DNA of 64,000 bases from Ornithobacterium rhinotracheale (GTDB taxonomy: Bacteria; Bacteroidota; Bacteroidia; Flavobacteriales; Weeksellaceae), in contig NZ_CP035107.1 in the NCBI RefSeq assembly GCF_004088395.1, positions 367,501 through 431,500 of the forward strand, written 5' to 3'. A program made the translations under genes and the position numbers. Within the stretch, counting starts at the first letter, position 1. Each line of letters starts with the position of its first letter. Under the pieces are notes generated by a model, which ran no database searches, was not told the DNA's origin, and worked only from the letters and a program-made list of their open reading frames with translations. Of the stretch, positions 52,543-61,440 are shown piece by piece.

Positions 52543-53400
52543 ATGAATAAATATAAAGTTTTAGGTCTTAGCTTTTTGCTAGCAATCGGGTTCACTGGTA
52601 ATGCTCAACAAAACAAAAAGAGCAAACAAAAATATTCAGCTGATAGCCAGATTGTGATGTCAAAAGATGAGCTTAAATCTTTCTTGCAGATGGTGGCAGA
52701 AAAAAGAATTGAACAAATCAAAAGATTTGAAAAGCAAGATTCTATCAGCTACTATGTGGGGAGCTTCAGCGAAGTGCCTGTACAAAAATCACAAAAGGCT
52801 AAAAAGTCTTGTGGTTCTTGCCAAAAGAATGATTTAGCTAGTCAAGTACAAAAAGTTAATGACAGATTAGACAATCTTATGCTAGCTTTGATTGGAAAAG
52901 GAGGAGCGTCTAATATAGTAGTGCCAGGACAAGGAGGAGCGTTAAGCTTAGATAATAATGATGCTACTACTTCTCAAATCTCAGCATTAGAGCGAAAAAT
53001 AGATTCGCTTAGAGGGTTGCAGAGTGCCTCATACATCTCGCCAGAGCGCCGCTCAGCATTAGAGGAGCTACTTGCCAAGTATAAGAATTTCAAAAAACAA
53101 GTTTACTTTGCCAATAATTCTTATGCCGTATCTCAAGAAGATATAGCATACATCAACGAGGTAGCAAAAGTACTTAAGCAAAACCCAGAGCTTTCCGTAG
53201 TCTTAGAAGGATATGCAAGCAATGTAGGGAGTGCAGCGTACAACAATCAGCTATCTATGAGACGCGCAGAGGCTATCACCAAGGCATTGGTAGATAGAGG
53301 TGTTTCTAGAAATAGATTATATTCAGCCTTCTTCGGGATTGATAAAAATGTCCCAGCTGAAAAAGCAAGAAGAGTGGATATGACGGTGGTAATTAAGTAA
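52543..53400 (+). CDS. OmpA-family protein with C-terminal peptidoglycan-binding domain
   Basis: A 285-residue exported protein (signal about 1-21). It has no barrel of its own: a Lys-rich region with CGSC (about 91-94), a coiled-coil-like stretch, then the OmpA C-terminal domain (about 175-285). The latter has FANNSYAVSQEDIAYINEVA and the NQLSMRRAEAITKALVDRGV motif whose Arg and Asp bind peptidoglycan. It follows the multi-barrel protein by 32 bases and probably anchors it to the cell wall. A terminator follows. Confidence 0.88.
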   Translation: MNKYKVLGLSFLLAIGFTGNAQQNKKSKQKYSADSQIVMSKDELKSFLQMVAEKRIEQIKRFEKQDSISYYVGSFSEVPVQKSQKAKKSCGSCQKNDLASQVQKVNDRLDNLMLALIGKGGASNIVVPGQGGALSLDNNDATTSQISALERKIDSLRGLQSASYISPERRSALEELLAKYKNFKKQVYFANNSYAVSQEDIAYINEVAKVLKQNPELSVVLEGYASNVGSAAYNNQLSMRRAEAITKALVDRGVSRNRLYSAFFGIDKNVPAEKARRVDMTVVIK

Positions 53401-53423
53401 ATTTTACCGACATTTTTATATTT

Positions 53424-53459
53424 AAGTCGGCTTGCCCATTGGGCAAGCCGACTTTTTTT
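53424..53459 (+). terminator. Strong terminator after the OmpA-family gene
   Basis: A perfect 14-base stem (AAGTCGGCTTGCCC at 53424-53437 with its complement at 53441-53454) is followed by a T-run. Confidence 0.93.
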
Positions 53460-53461
53460 AT

Positions 53462-53469
53462 TACATTTG
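53462..53469 (+). promoter_or_regulatory. -7 promoter element abutting the aat start
   Basis: TACATTTG fits TAnnTTTG and ends 4 bases before ATG 53474, so the aat transcript would be leaderless. It sits right after the upstream terminator. Confidence 0.5.
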
Positions 53470-53473
53470 GGAA

Positions 53474-54105
53474 ATGCTATTTTTAGAAGACAATCAGCCC
53501 TTTCCACCAGCAGAAATGGCCGATAGAAGGGGGATTTTAGCTTTTAGTATGTCCTTAAAGCTTCCTCGCCTCATTGCCGCGTATCATCAGGGGATATTCC
53601 CGTGGTACAATGAGGGTGAGCCAGTGATTTGGTGGTGTCCAGACCCGCGTATGGTGCTTTTTCCAGAGGAATTAAAGGTGAGTAAAAGTATGAAAAAAGT
53701 ATTCCGAGAAGAGGTATTTACTTTTACCATCAATAAAGATTTTGTGAGTGTAATAAAAAATTGCCAAAAAATATATCGCGCAGGGCAAGATGGCACTTGG
53801 ATTACACAAGAAATCATAGAGAATTATGTAAAAATGCACAAGCTCGGGCTAGTGCACAGTGTAGAGGTGTGGAACCATGCAGGGGAACTCGTGGGGGATT
53901 GTATGGGGTGAAAATCAATCGTGTGTTTTGTGGCGAAAGTATGTTTGCCAAGGAGAGTAATGCCTCCAAGGCGGGTTTTATTTGGTTTGTACGGCAGATG
54001 AGAGCGCACTTAGATTTAATCGATTGCCAAGTTTACACAGCGCATTTAGCCTCGCTTGGCGCACGATTAATCCCAAGAAAAGAGTTTTTGAAATATTTAG
54101 ATTAA
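53474..54105 (+). pseudogene. aat: Leucyl/phenylalanyl-tRNA--protein transferase, frameshifted
   Basis: Reading from ATG 53474 (MLFLEDNQPFPP) the frame carries the family motifs FPWYNEGEPVIWWCPDPRMV and GQDGTWIT, then stops at 53911. The rest of the family sequence (GLYGVKINRVFCGESMF through the end at 54105) continues in another frame. The break falls in a run of five G at 53893-53897; six G would restore GELVGGLYG. The joined protein would be about 210 residues, normal for Aat, which adds Leu or Phe to N-termini for the N-degron pathway. It may be a sequencing error, a recent mutation or slippage-based switching. Confidence 0.85.
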
Positions 54106-54671
54106 TATTTTTTAGACAATTTATCAATAACAGAAATTAGTAGAGGTTTTTCAATTTCTGAAATTTTCCCTGCCACAAAGGCAACATCGCTCCCCTGTGG
54201 AATGTCAAAACGCATTTGAGCAATCACCTCGCCCTCATCAATCCCAGCGGTAACATAATGCACGCTTGCTCCACTTTCTTGCTCGCCAGCAGCTATCACA
54301 GCTTGGTGCACACGCATTCCGTGCATACCTTTGCCTCCGAATTTAGGCAATAGCGAGGGGTGAAGATTAATGATTTTTTTATCCCACTTTTGGCAAAAAT
54401 CCGCGTTTAAAATAGAGAGAAAACCAGCTAAAACAATTAAATCCACCTTATTTTCCTCGCAAATTTCATCGATTGCAGTATTAATATCCTCCTCCTTTTT
54501 ATCTACAAACCAAGTGGGCAGCTCCGCGTCAAGGGCGCGCTCCATTGCGTAGCAATTTCTATCGGCAATTACGCAGGCGATTTCCACCTCGGTAAGGCGT
54601 TTTTGCTGCACGGCATCGATGATGGCTTGGAGGTTGCTCCCACTTCCTGAAACTAAAACGGCGATTTTCAT
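54102..54671 (-). CDS. purN: Phosphoribosylglycinamide formyltransferase
   Basis: Start at 54671 (MKIAVLVSGSGSNLQ) gives 189 residues; the longer frame from 54707 adds 12 residues not typical of PurN. Motifs are the GSGSNLQAI loop, the catalytic Asn and His in INLHPSLLPKFGG, and the Asp in GIDEGEVIAQ. It adds a formyl group from 10-formyltetrahydrofolate to glycinamide ribonucleotide in purine synthesis. Its 3' end overlaps the convergent aat end by 4 bases. Confidence 0.95.
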   Translation of the reverse strand: MKIAVLVSGSGSNLQAIIDAVQQKRLTEVEIACVIADRNCYAMERALDAELPTWFVDKKEEDINTAIDEICEENKVDLIVLAGFLSILNADFCQKWDKKIINLHPSLLPKFGGKGMHGMRVHQAVIAAGEQESGASVHYVTAGIDEGEVIAQMRFDIPQGSDVAFVAGKISEIEKPLLISVIDKLSKKY

Positions 54672-54736
54672 AGTTTTAAAAATTTTTGCTAAGTTAAAAA
54701 TATCCATTTAATTTAGAGAATAAATAATATTTTATT

Positions 54737-54744
54737 TAAGTTTG
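54737..54744 (+). promoter_or_regulatory. -7 promoter element before ruvC
   Basis: TAAGTTTG fits TAnnTTTG. Its last three bases (TTG, 54742-54744) are the first possible start codon of the ruvC frame, which argues that translation starts further on. Confidence 0.5.
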
Positions 54745-54768
54745 GATTTTAAAAAAGTAAATAAAGTT

Positions 54769-55293
54769 TTGAGCGCAGAAAATATAATTTTAGGAATTGA
54801 CCCAGGGACAAATGTGATGGGCTTTGGGCTTATTGTGAGCCAAGGCAACCGTATGAAATTGATTATGATAGATGAGCTATTGCTCAATAAGCTAGATAGC
54901 CACGCGCTGAGATTGAAAAAGATTTTTGAGAAAACGCTGGCACTGATAGACCAATATCACCCTGATGAAATCTCAATTGAAGCGCCGTTTTTTGGTAAAA
55001 ATGTTCAGTCTATGCTCAAACTTGGGCGTGCGCAAGGGGTGGCAATGGCGGCGGGGCTTTACCGCGAAATTCCGATTACGGAATACTCGCCTAAGAAAAT
55101 AAAAATGGCCATCACAGGGAACGGAAATGCAAGCAAGGAGCAGGTGGCGGGTATGCTAAAAAATCTCTTGGGGCTGAAAGAAATTCCTAAACGCTTGGAT
55201 GCCACTGATGGCTTGGCGGCGGCAGTATGCCACCATTTTAATAGAGGGAACGGGCGAGAGGCTCAGTCGTATGCTGGCTGGGGGCTTATGTGA
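54769..55293 (+). CDS. ruvC: Holliday junction resolvase RuvC
   Basis: The chosen start is TTG 54769, giving about 174 residues beginning just before [11 protein letters not shown]. An in-frame TTG at 54742 is part of the promoter -7 element and so cannot be in the mRNA. The catalytic acids fit Asp of IDPGT, Glu of [10 protein letters not shown], and Asp of DATDGLAAA with the following His. It cuts Holliday junctions during recombination with RuvAB, which are not seen here. No ATG or GTG near this position is in frame. Confidence 0.9.
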   Translation: MSAENIILGIDPGTNVMGFGLIVSQGNRMKLIMIDELLLNKLDSHALRLKKIFEKTLALIDQYHPDEISIEAPFFGKNVQSMLKLGRAQGVAMAAGLYREIPITEYSPKKIKMAITGNGNASKEQVAGMLKNLLGLKEIPKRLDATDGLAAAVCHHFNRGNGREAQSYAGWGLM

Positions 55294-55369
55294 AGCAAAA
55301 TCCTGATAAACTCAAGGGATAGTCTAAATGGCATCTGTTGAGGCTGTTAGGCTAAAAATAAAATTTCGT

Positions 55370-55377
55370 ATTTTTGT
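55370..55377 (+). promoter_or_regulatory. -7 promoter element before nhaA
   Basis: TATTTTTG fits TAnnTTTG, 33 bases before ATG 55411. Confidence 0.45.
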
Positions 55378-55410
55378 AAAAATTGAGTTTTTATAAAAAA
55401 TACGGAATAT

Positions 55411-56754
55411 ATGAACAACATTCAACAACCTAAAAAAGAATTAGTAGACATTTACATCAAAGACCCGATTTTGGGCTTTATCAATAATAGTACAGCAAGT
55501 GGAATTGTTCTGTTTATATCTGCACTTCTTGCACTTATTATTGCCAATACGGGGATCTCTCACTGGTATCACGACTTGTGGCACATTCATTTTAAAATCG
55601 GTTTTGATGATTTTATGATCGATAAGGATTTGCATCATTGGATCAATGATGGCTTGATGGCGATTTTCTTTTTTGTGGTAGGGCTAGAGCTTAAACGAGA
55701 AGTAATCGCAGGAGAGCTTAGCAATCCAAAAAATGCGATTTTGCCACTTTGTGGAGCTGTGGGAGGAATGCTCGTGCCAGCAGCGATTTATATGTTATTC
55801 AACTCAAGCGGAGAGCCAGCACAAGGGTGGGGAATCCCGATGGCGACAGATATTGCATTTGCACTAGGAATCCTTTATATGCTGGGGAAAAATGTTCCGA
55901 CAAGCCTAAAGATATTTTTAACAGCACTTGCCATTGCCGATGATATTGGGGCGGTACTAGTTATTGCATTTTTCTATACTTCTAATATTGATTTTGTGAG
56001 TTTGGCCACAGGAGCGGCATTCTTAGCTGTTTTAATTACCGCAAATCTAATCGGTGTGAGAAATACCTTATTTTACGCCATTGTGGGGATTGTAGGACTT
56101 TGGACAGCATTTTTAATGTCTGGCGTGCATGCTACAATCGCTGCTGTGATTGCGGCATTTACTATCCCAACAACGGCAAAAATGCCTGAAAATCTATTTA
56201 CTAATAATATTCAGAAACTATTGCATAAGTTCAACGCACTAGCTCCTAATGGGCAACCTACTTTGACCGAGGAGCAGTTACATGTGGTGTCTAAAATGAG
56301 CGAGATGAGTAAAAGTGCCTTGCCTCCATTGCAGCGTTTGGAGCATGGTATGCATCCACTTGTATCATTTGTAGTAATGCCTATTTTTGCATTTGCAAAT
56401 GCTGGCGTTACCATCGAAGGCGAATTTTTAGAACTGCTGTTGTCGCCTGTGACTTTGGGTGTGATTTTAGGCTTATTAATAGGGAAAGTAACAGGGATTT
56501 TTGGTATTACTTTCCTTTTAATCAAGACCAAATTAGCCAAACTGCCTGATGGAATGAATCTACTTCATTTATTTGGAGCATCGGTTTTAGCAGCGATTGG
56601 ATTCACGATGTCGTTGTTTATTTCAGGTTTGGCATTCAATGATCCGATTTATGACATGGAAGCTAAAATAGGAATCTTAATGGCTTCTGCCATTGCAGGC
56701 GTTTTAGGCTTTTTGATCATTAAAAAAGCAAACCAAAAAACAAAGAATGCTTAG
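55411..56754 (+). CDS. nhaA: Na+/H+ antiporter NhaA
   Basis: A 447-residue, 12-helix antiporter. The helix IV motif ATDIAFALGIL and the paired ion-binding Asp of ALAIADDIGAVLVIAFFY (about 171-188) are present, as are the VGLELKRE segment near 77-84 and GFTMSLFISGLAF near the C-terminus. It exports Na+ in exchange for protons, driven by the proton gradient. The loop at about 270-310 is longer than in E. coli NhaA. Its end overlaps the convergent ligase gene by 4 bases. Confidence 0.95.
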   Translation: MNNIQQPKKELVDIYIKDPILGFINNSTASGIVLFISALLALIIANTGISHWYHDLWHIHFKIGFDDFMIDKDLHHWINDGLMAIFFFVVGLELKREVIAGELSNPKNAILPLCGAVGGMLVPAAIYMLFNSSGEPAQGWGIPMATDIAFALGILYMLGKNVPTSLKIFLTALAIADDIGAVLVIAFFYTSNIDFVSLATGAAFLAVLITANLIGVRNTLFYAIVGIVGLWTAFLMSGVHATIAAVIAAFTIPTTAKMPENLFTNNIQKLLHKFNALAPNGQPTLTEEQLHVVSKMSEMSKSALPPLQRLEHGMHPLVSFVVMPIFAFANAGVTIEGEFLELLLSPVTLGVILGLLIGKVTGIFGITFLLIKTKLAKLPDGMNLLHLFGASVLAAIGFTMSLFISGLAFNDPIYDMEAKIGILMASAIAGVLGFLIIKKANQKTKNA

Positions 56755-58538
56755 TGATATAAGCCTTCTAATTCATTTTGGTATTTAGCAAAAATTGCTT
56801 TTCTGATGGGTTTAAAAGTAGGGGTGATTTCTCCGTTTTCCATACTTAATTCTTGACTAAGTAGATAAATCTTCTTCACCTGTTCGTAGCGTGCAAGTTC
56901 GCTTTGTAAGTCATGCACTTTTTGCTCAAAGTATTTTACAACTTTTTTGTTTTTAATCAATTCTACCATGTTTTGGAAATTGATGTTTTGCTCTTTTGCC
57001 CAATTTTTAAGCCAATCGAAATTAGGCGTAATTAGGGCAACGGCATAAGGTTTTCTTTCGCCATACACCACAGCTTGGGCAATTTCAGGATCTTTGGTCA
57101 ATACATTTTCCACCATTTGCGGAGCGATGTATTTTCCGCCAGCGGTTTTAATCAATTCTTTGATGCGATCTGTGATGACTAAATTTCCTTTTTCATCAAA
57201 TCTTCCGGCATCGCCAGTTTTAAACCAGCCATCTTTGGTAAAGGCTTTTTCGTTTTCTTCAGGGCGATTATAGTAGCCCTTCATCACGGTTCTGCCTTTG
57301 ACTAGAATTTCGTTGTTTTCCCCAATTTTCACATCTACATTATTAATTGGTTTTCCCACGGAGCCTAGTTCATAATCGTTTATTTGGCAAGAAGATACGG
57401 TTGCTGTAGTTTCAGAAAGACCATATCCCACGATAAGAGGAAGACGCATTGCTCTAAAGAATTCAACCACTTCGTCGCCCACATAAGCCCCGCCACAAGG
57501 AATAAATGATAGATTTCCACCTAATTTTTCACGGAATTTTTTGTAAACTAAAGTTTCCGCAATTTGGTCTTTAATTTTTAACCCAAATGGTAGATTTTTG
57601 CCATTTCGCACATATTCCTCTCGTTTTTTGCCAACTTCCAGTGCCCAGAAAAATAGTTTTTTCACAGGAGCTTTTGATTTAGACATGGTGTTGATTGCCA
57701 TTTGGTAAACTTTTTCATACAATCTTGGTACAGAGCACATAGCGGTGGGCTTAGCAATCAAAAGCATATCTGCAATACTGCGAGGATCTCGGTTGTAGAT
57801 ATTTGTCATTCCCACTGATAGGGCTAAAAATGACCACGCACGCTCAAAAATATGAGAAAGTGGTAAAAATGCCATAGACACATCTTTATCAGTCAAGTCA
57901 TATCGCTCCTTGTGGTTTTCTATCGCGGCAAGGAAATTGGTATGCGTAAGTATCACGCCCTTTGGTTTCCCCGTAGTCCCCGAAGTATAAATCAAAGTAG
58001 CTGTGTCATCTGAGTCTATTTCGTTGAATCGCTCGGCGAGTTCGGTTTTGAATTGCTCAGGATTCCCTTGTGCTACATAGTCTTTAAAATATACCGAAAT
58101 ATCATTTTTTAAAGGTACATTTTCATCAAAAACGATGATTTTTTTAAGACTTAATTCTTGATTTTCTAATGCTAGAAGTAACTCATTGTATTGCTCTTGT
58201 TCTCCCACAAAAACAACACTAGTTTCGGCATCGTTCAAAATGTATTTTACTTGATCAGCTGCATTGGTTGCATAGACTGGAATGGTAGGGCAACCGATGT
58301 TCAGAGCAGCAATGTCAGCCAAAGTCCACTCAGGCATGTTCTGAGAAAAAATTCCTACGGTATCTCCTTTTTTTAGTCCTTCGTTTAGGAGTGAGGCGGC
58401 TATTTTTTCAATGGTTTCAAGGCATTGTTTTCCAGTATGTTCTACCCATTTTTTTTGCCGGTAAATCTTTAGCATAGATTTCTGGGCATACTTTGCAAAC
58501 TGTTCTTTTAGTAAAATAGCTAAATTATAATTTTTCAT
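56751..58538 (-). CDS. Long-chain fatty-acid--CoA ligase (AMP-binding)
   Basis: A 595-residue AMP-forming ligase. The ATP/AMP motif TLIYTSGTTGKPKG (about 182-195) is followed by YGLSETTATVSS, the TGDAGRFDEKGNLVITDRIKELIKTAGGKYIAP region and a C-terminal domain with the conserved Lys. It activates long-chain fatty acids as acyl-CoA, for degradation or lipid synthesis. It is a single gene on the minus strand. FadD-type enzymes are close relatives; the chain-length preference is not readable. Confidence 0.93.
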   Translation of the reverse strand: MKNYNLAILLKEQFAKYAQKSMLKIYRQKKWVEHTGKQCLETIEKIAASLLNEGLKKGDTVGIFSQNMPEWTLADIAALNIGCPTIPVYATNAADQVKYILNDAETSVVFVGEQEQYNELLLALENQELSLKKIIVFDENVPLKNDISVYFKDYVAQGNPEQFKTELAERFNEIDSDDTATLIYTSGTTGKPKGVILTHTNFLAAIENHKERYDLTDKDVSMAFLPLSHIFERAWSFLALSVGMTNIYNRDPRSIADMLLIAKPTAMCSVPRLYEKVYQMAINTMSKSKAPVKKLFFWALEVGKKREEYVRNGKNLPFGLKIKDQIAETLVYKKFREKLGGNLSFIPCGGAYVGDEVVEFFRAMRLPLIVGYGLSETTATVSSCQINDYELGSVGKPINNVDVKIGENNEILVKGRTVMKGYYNRPEENEKAFTKDGWFKTGDAGRFDEKGNLVITDRIKELIKTAGGKYIAPQMVENVLTKDPEIAQAVVYGERKPYAVALITPNFDWLKNWAKEQNINFQNMVELIKNKKVVKYFEQKVHDLQSELARYEQVKKIYLLSQELSMENGEITPTFKPIRKAIFAKYQNELEGLYH

Positions 58539-58648
58539 TTTTTCAGTTTAGTGATACAAATTAACGAATAATATTGTTTAAAATAGCGATTTAAGATATT
58601 TTTAATGTAAAAAAATAATATCAATAGATAATTCAAAACTAAAATTCA

Positions 58649-58656
58649 TACATTTG
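58649..58656 (+). promoter_or_regulatory. -7 promoter element before the ABC ATPase gene
   Basis: TACATTTG fits TAnnTTTG, 25 bases before ATG 58682. Confidence 0.45.
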
Positions 58657-58681
58657 AAGCCAAGAAAATATTCCAAATTCT

Positions 58682-59377
58682 ATGGCGATAAAAGTAGAAA
58701 ATCTGACGAAAATGTATGCTACACAAAAGGCACTAAATGCAGTTTCTTTTGATTTAGGAGAAGGTTGTATTTTGGGCTTATTGGGGCCAAACGGGGCAGG
58801 GAAAACCACCTTGATGAAAAGCCTTGTGGGGGTGGTTTTGCCTAGTGAGGGATCAGTTTCGATAGATGGCTTGGTTGTGAGCGAAAATCAGGTGCAAATT
58901 GCCAGAAAAATTGGGTATTTGCCAGAAAATAATCCGCTGTATTATGAGATGTATGTGCGTGAGTATTTAACCTTTGTGGCAAATATTAGAAATCTATCGC
59001 CGCAGAAAGTAGATGATGTGGTGGAACGAGTAGGGCTCACACCCGAGCAGAACAAGAAGATAGGGCAGTTGTCTAAGGGGTATAAGCAGAGAGTGGGGCT
59101 GGCGCAAGCCATCATTCATGAGCCAGAAATTTTAATTCTGGACGAGCCAACCAATGGGCTGGATCCCAATCAAATTTTAGAAATTCGAGAACTTATCAAA
59201 CAAGTAGGGCAGGGAAAAACCGTGATTGTTTCTACTCACATTATGCAAGAAGTAGAGGCCCTTTGCGATAGAATCCTTGTGCTGAACAAAGGGCAAAAGG
59301 CAGCAGATTGTACTTTGTCTGAATTTAAACAAAACTACCAAAGCTTGGAAGAAGCTTTTTACCAAAAAACCAAATAA
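58682..59377 (+). CDS. ABC transporter ATP-binding protein (GldA-like, short)
   Basis: A 231-residue ATPase with Walker A GPNGAGKT (35-42), signature LSKGYKQR (about 129-136), Walker B ILILDEP and the switch His of STHIMQE. It resembles the ATPase subunit of GldAFG-type exporters in Bacteroidetes, though true GldA proteins are about 300 residues and carry an extra C-terminal part that is missing here. No membrane subunit gene is adjacent; the next gene is glgX, 2 bases on. Partners must be elsewhere. Substrate unknown. Confidence 0.87.
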   Translation: MAIKVENLTKMYATQKALNAVSFDLGEGCILGLLGPNGAGKTTLMKSLVGVVLPSEGSVSIDGLVVSENQVQIARKIGYLPENNPLYYEMYVREYLTFVANIRNLSPQKVDDVVERVGLTPEQNKKIGQLSKGYKQRVGLAQAIIHEPEILILDEPTNGLDPNQILEIRELIKQVGQGKTVIVSTHIMQEVEALCDRILVLNKGQKAADCTLSEFKQNYQSLEEAFYQKTK

Positions 59378-59379
59378 TC

Positions 59380-61440
59380 ATGATTACACACATCGGAAAT
59401 TCGTTTAAACTTGGGGCTACATTAGAGCCTGAAGGTGTGAATTTTTGTATATTCTCTCCCAGAGCCACCTCGGTAGAGCTTTTACTTTTTGACGATGTAA
59501 ACGATGTTACGCCCACCATTATAGACCTAGATCCCGTAGAAAATAAGTCTTATTATTATTGGCATATTTTCGTGCCAGGGCTCAAGGAAAATCAATTGTA
59601 TGGCTACCGAATCAACGGAACTTATGATCCCGACAGGGGATATTATTTCGATGCCTCAAAGGTTTTAGTCGATCCATATGCCAAGGCAATCGTGGGAGAA
59701 TATGACCGTAGAGATGCCACTATTTTTGGTAAAAGCAATATAAAAAAATGTTTGAAAAGTGCCGTCATAAATGACGATTCTTTTGACTGGGAAAACGATG
59801 CATTTCCTAATCATGAATTAACCTCATGCATTGTTTATGAGTTGCATGTCGCTGGATTTACCAAAAATCCTAACTCTGAATTAGACGAAAAAATCCGAGG
59901 AACTTATCGTGGATTAATCGAGAAAATTCCATATATCAAGGATTTAGGTGTTACGGCGGTAGAGCTGATGCCTGTCTTTGCATTTGATGAGCAAGATGCA
60001 CCAGAAGATAGGAAAAACTATTGGGGATACTCTCCGATTAATTTCTTTGCCGTGCATGCACCATATGCTTCAACTGCTAAACCTCAAGAGATTGTAGATG
60101 AATTTAAAGCAATGGTAAAGGCATTTCATGCTGCCAATATTGAGGTGTATCTCGATGTAGTCTATAATCATACAACCGAAAATGATGGGCGAAATAATGG
60201 TCCAACTTTATGTTTCCGTGGTATAGAAAATAGTTCATATTATATGATGAGCCATGATTTCCATTTCCTAAACTTTACAGGAACCGGAAACACCATGAAT
60301 GCCAATCATTCGGTGGTGCGTAGAATGATTACCGATTCGCTAAATTATTGGGTAGAAAAAATGCATATAGATGGATTTAGGTTTGATTTAGCCTCTGTTT
60401 TGTCGCGCGATGAGCACGGAAATCCTTTGTATAATTCACCTATTTTGTGGTCAATTGATTCTAATCCTATTTTGTCCAGAACTAAAATTATAGCCGAGCC
60501 TTGGGATGCGGCAGGATTATATCAAGTAAATAATTTTTCGGGAGATCGCTGGATTATTTGGAACGATAAATTTCGAGATGCCATTCGCCGATTTGTAAAA
60601 GGAGATGCGGGACAAGTCGAAAAAATCGTTAATCGCATCATGGGAAGCCCTTACGAAGTAAAACCACGACACAAATTATTTTCGCCAGAATTAAGCCTAA
60701 ATTTTGTAACCTGTCACGATGGTTTTACCATGAACGATTTGGTGTCATACAATACCAAACATAATTTTGATAATGGAGAAGATAACCGAGATGGGCACAA
60801 TGAGAATCACAGCTGGAACTGTGGCGTAGAGGGATATACCGATGATCCTAAGATTGTAAAATTACGACACAAGCAAGTGAAAAACTTTTTTTCGCTTTTG
60901 CTCCTTTCGCAAGGAACTCCGATGATCACCATGGGAGATGAGATTCTGCGCACGCAATATGGTAACAACAATGCGTATTGCCAAGACAAGCCCCTTGCTT
61001 GGATGGATTGGAGTTTACTAGAAAAAAATAAAGAAATTTATCGTTTTGTAAGGAATTTAATCCGTTTAACAAAGCAGTTTAAGGTGTTTTCTAAAGACTT
61101 TGATTATTTAAAAAGAGAAAATCCTACATCTCCATACATTCGTTTTCACGGAGTGAAGCTAAATGAAGTAGACACAAGCTTTGATAGCCGAGCTCTTTCC
61201 TGCGAAATTGTTGCTCCCAAATATGGCGAGCATGTTTTTGTGATTATGAACATGTACTGGGAGCCACTTTCGTTTGAATTGCCAAAAAATAAACGATTTC
61301 ACAAGGTTTTTGATACAGAAAATGACTTTGAAGTTTGCGATGTGTACGGGGATTTTATCTGCCCGCCAAGAACCGTCGCTTTTGTGACAGCAAAATCAAG
61401 ATTGCTCAAACAAATGCACCAAACGAAATCTCTGCTCTAA
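59380..61440 (+). CDS. glgX: Glycogen debranching enzyme (GlgX/isoamylase type)
   Basis: A 686-residue GH13 enzyme with an N-terminal CBM48-like domain (1-120) and a catalytic barrel. The active-site residues fit Asp336 (DGFRFDLA), Glu373 (IIAEPWD) and Asp447 (TCHDGFT). The GlgX-type SYNTKHNFDNGEDNRDGHNEN loop follows. It cuts alpha-1,6 branches in glycogen or maltodextrins. It starts 2 bases after the ABC ATPase gene stop, so the two are probably co-transcribed. Its end overlaps the convergent holB gene by 4 bases. No other glycogen gene is in view. Confidence 0.94.
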   Translation: MITHIGNSFKLGATLEPEGVNFCIFSPRATSVELLLFDDVNDVTPTIIDLDPVENKSYYYWHIFVPGLKENQLYGYRINGTYDPDRGYYFDASKVLVDPYAKAIVGEYDRRDATIFGKSNIKKCLKSAVINDDSFDWENDAFPNHELTSCIVYELHVAGFTKNPNSELDEKIRGTYRGLIEKIPYIKDLGVTAVELMPVFAFDEQDAPEDRKNYWGYSPINFFAVHAPYASTAKPQEIVDEFKAMVKAFHAANIEVYLDVVYNHTTENDGRNNGPTLCFRGIENSSYYMMSHDFHFLNFTGTGNTMNANHSVVRRMITDSLNYWVEKMHIDGFRFDLASVLSRDEHGNPLYNSPILWSIDSNPILSRTKIIAEPWDAAGLYQVNNFSGDRWIIWNDKFRDAIRRFVKGDAGQVEKIVNRIMGSPYEVKPRHKLFSPELSLNFVTCHDGFTMNDLVSYNTKHNFDNGEDNRDGHNENHSWNCGVEGYTDDPKIVKLRHKQVKNFFSLLLLSQGTPMITMGDEILRTQYGNNNAYCQDKPLAWMDWSLLEKNKEIYRFVRNLIRLTKQFKVFSKDFDYLKRENPTSPYIRFHGVKLNEVDTSFDSRALSCEIVAPKYGEHVFVIMNMYWEPLSFELPKNKRFHKVFDTENDFEVCDVYGDFICPPRTVAFVTAKSRLLKQMHQTKSLL

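Noticed and set aside
53887-53911. Programmed frameshift in aat
   Set aside because: The G-run gives no recognisable slippery heptamer with a downstream pseudoknot, and programmed shifting is not known to me for aat; mutation or read error is simpler.
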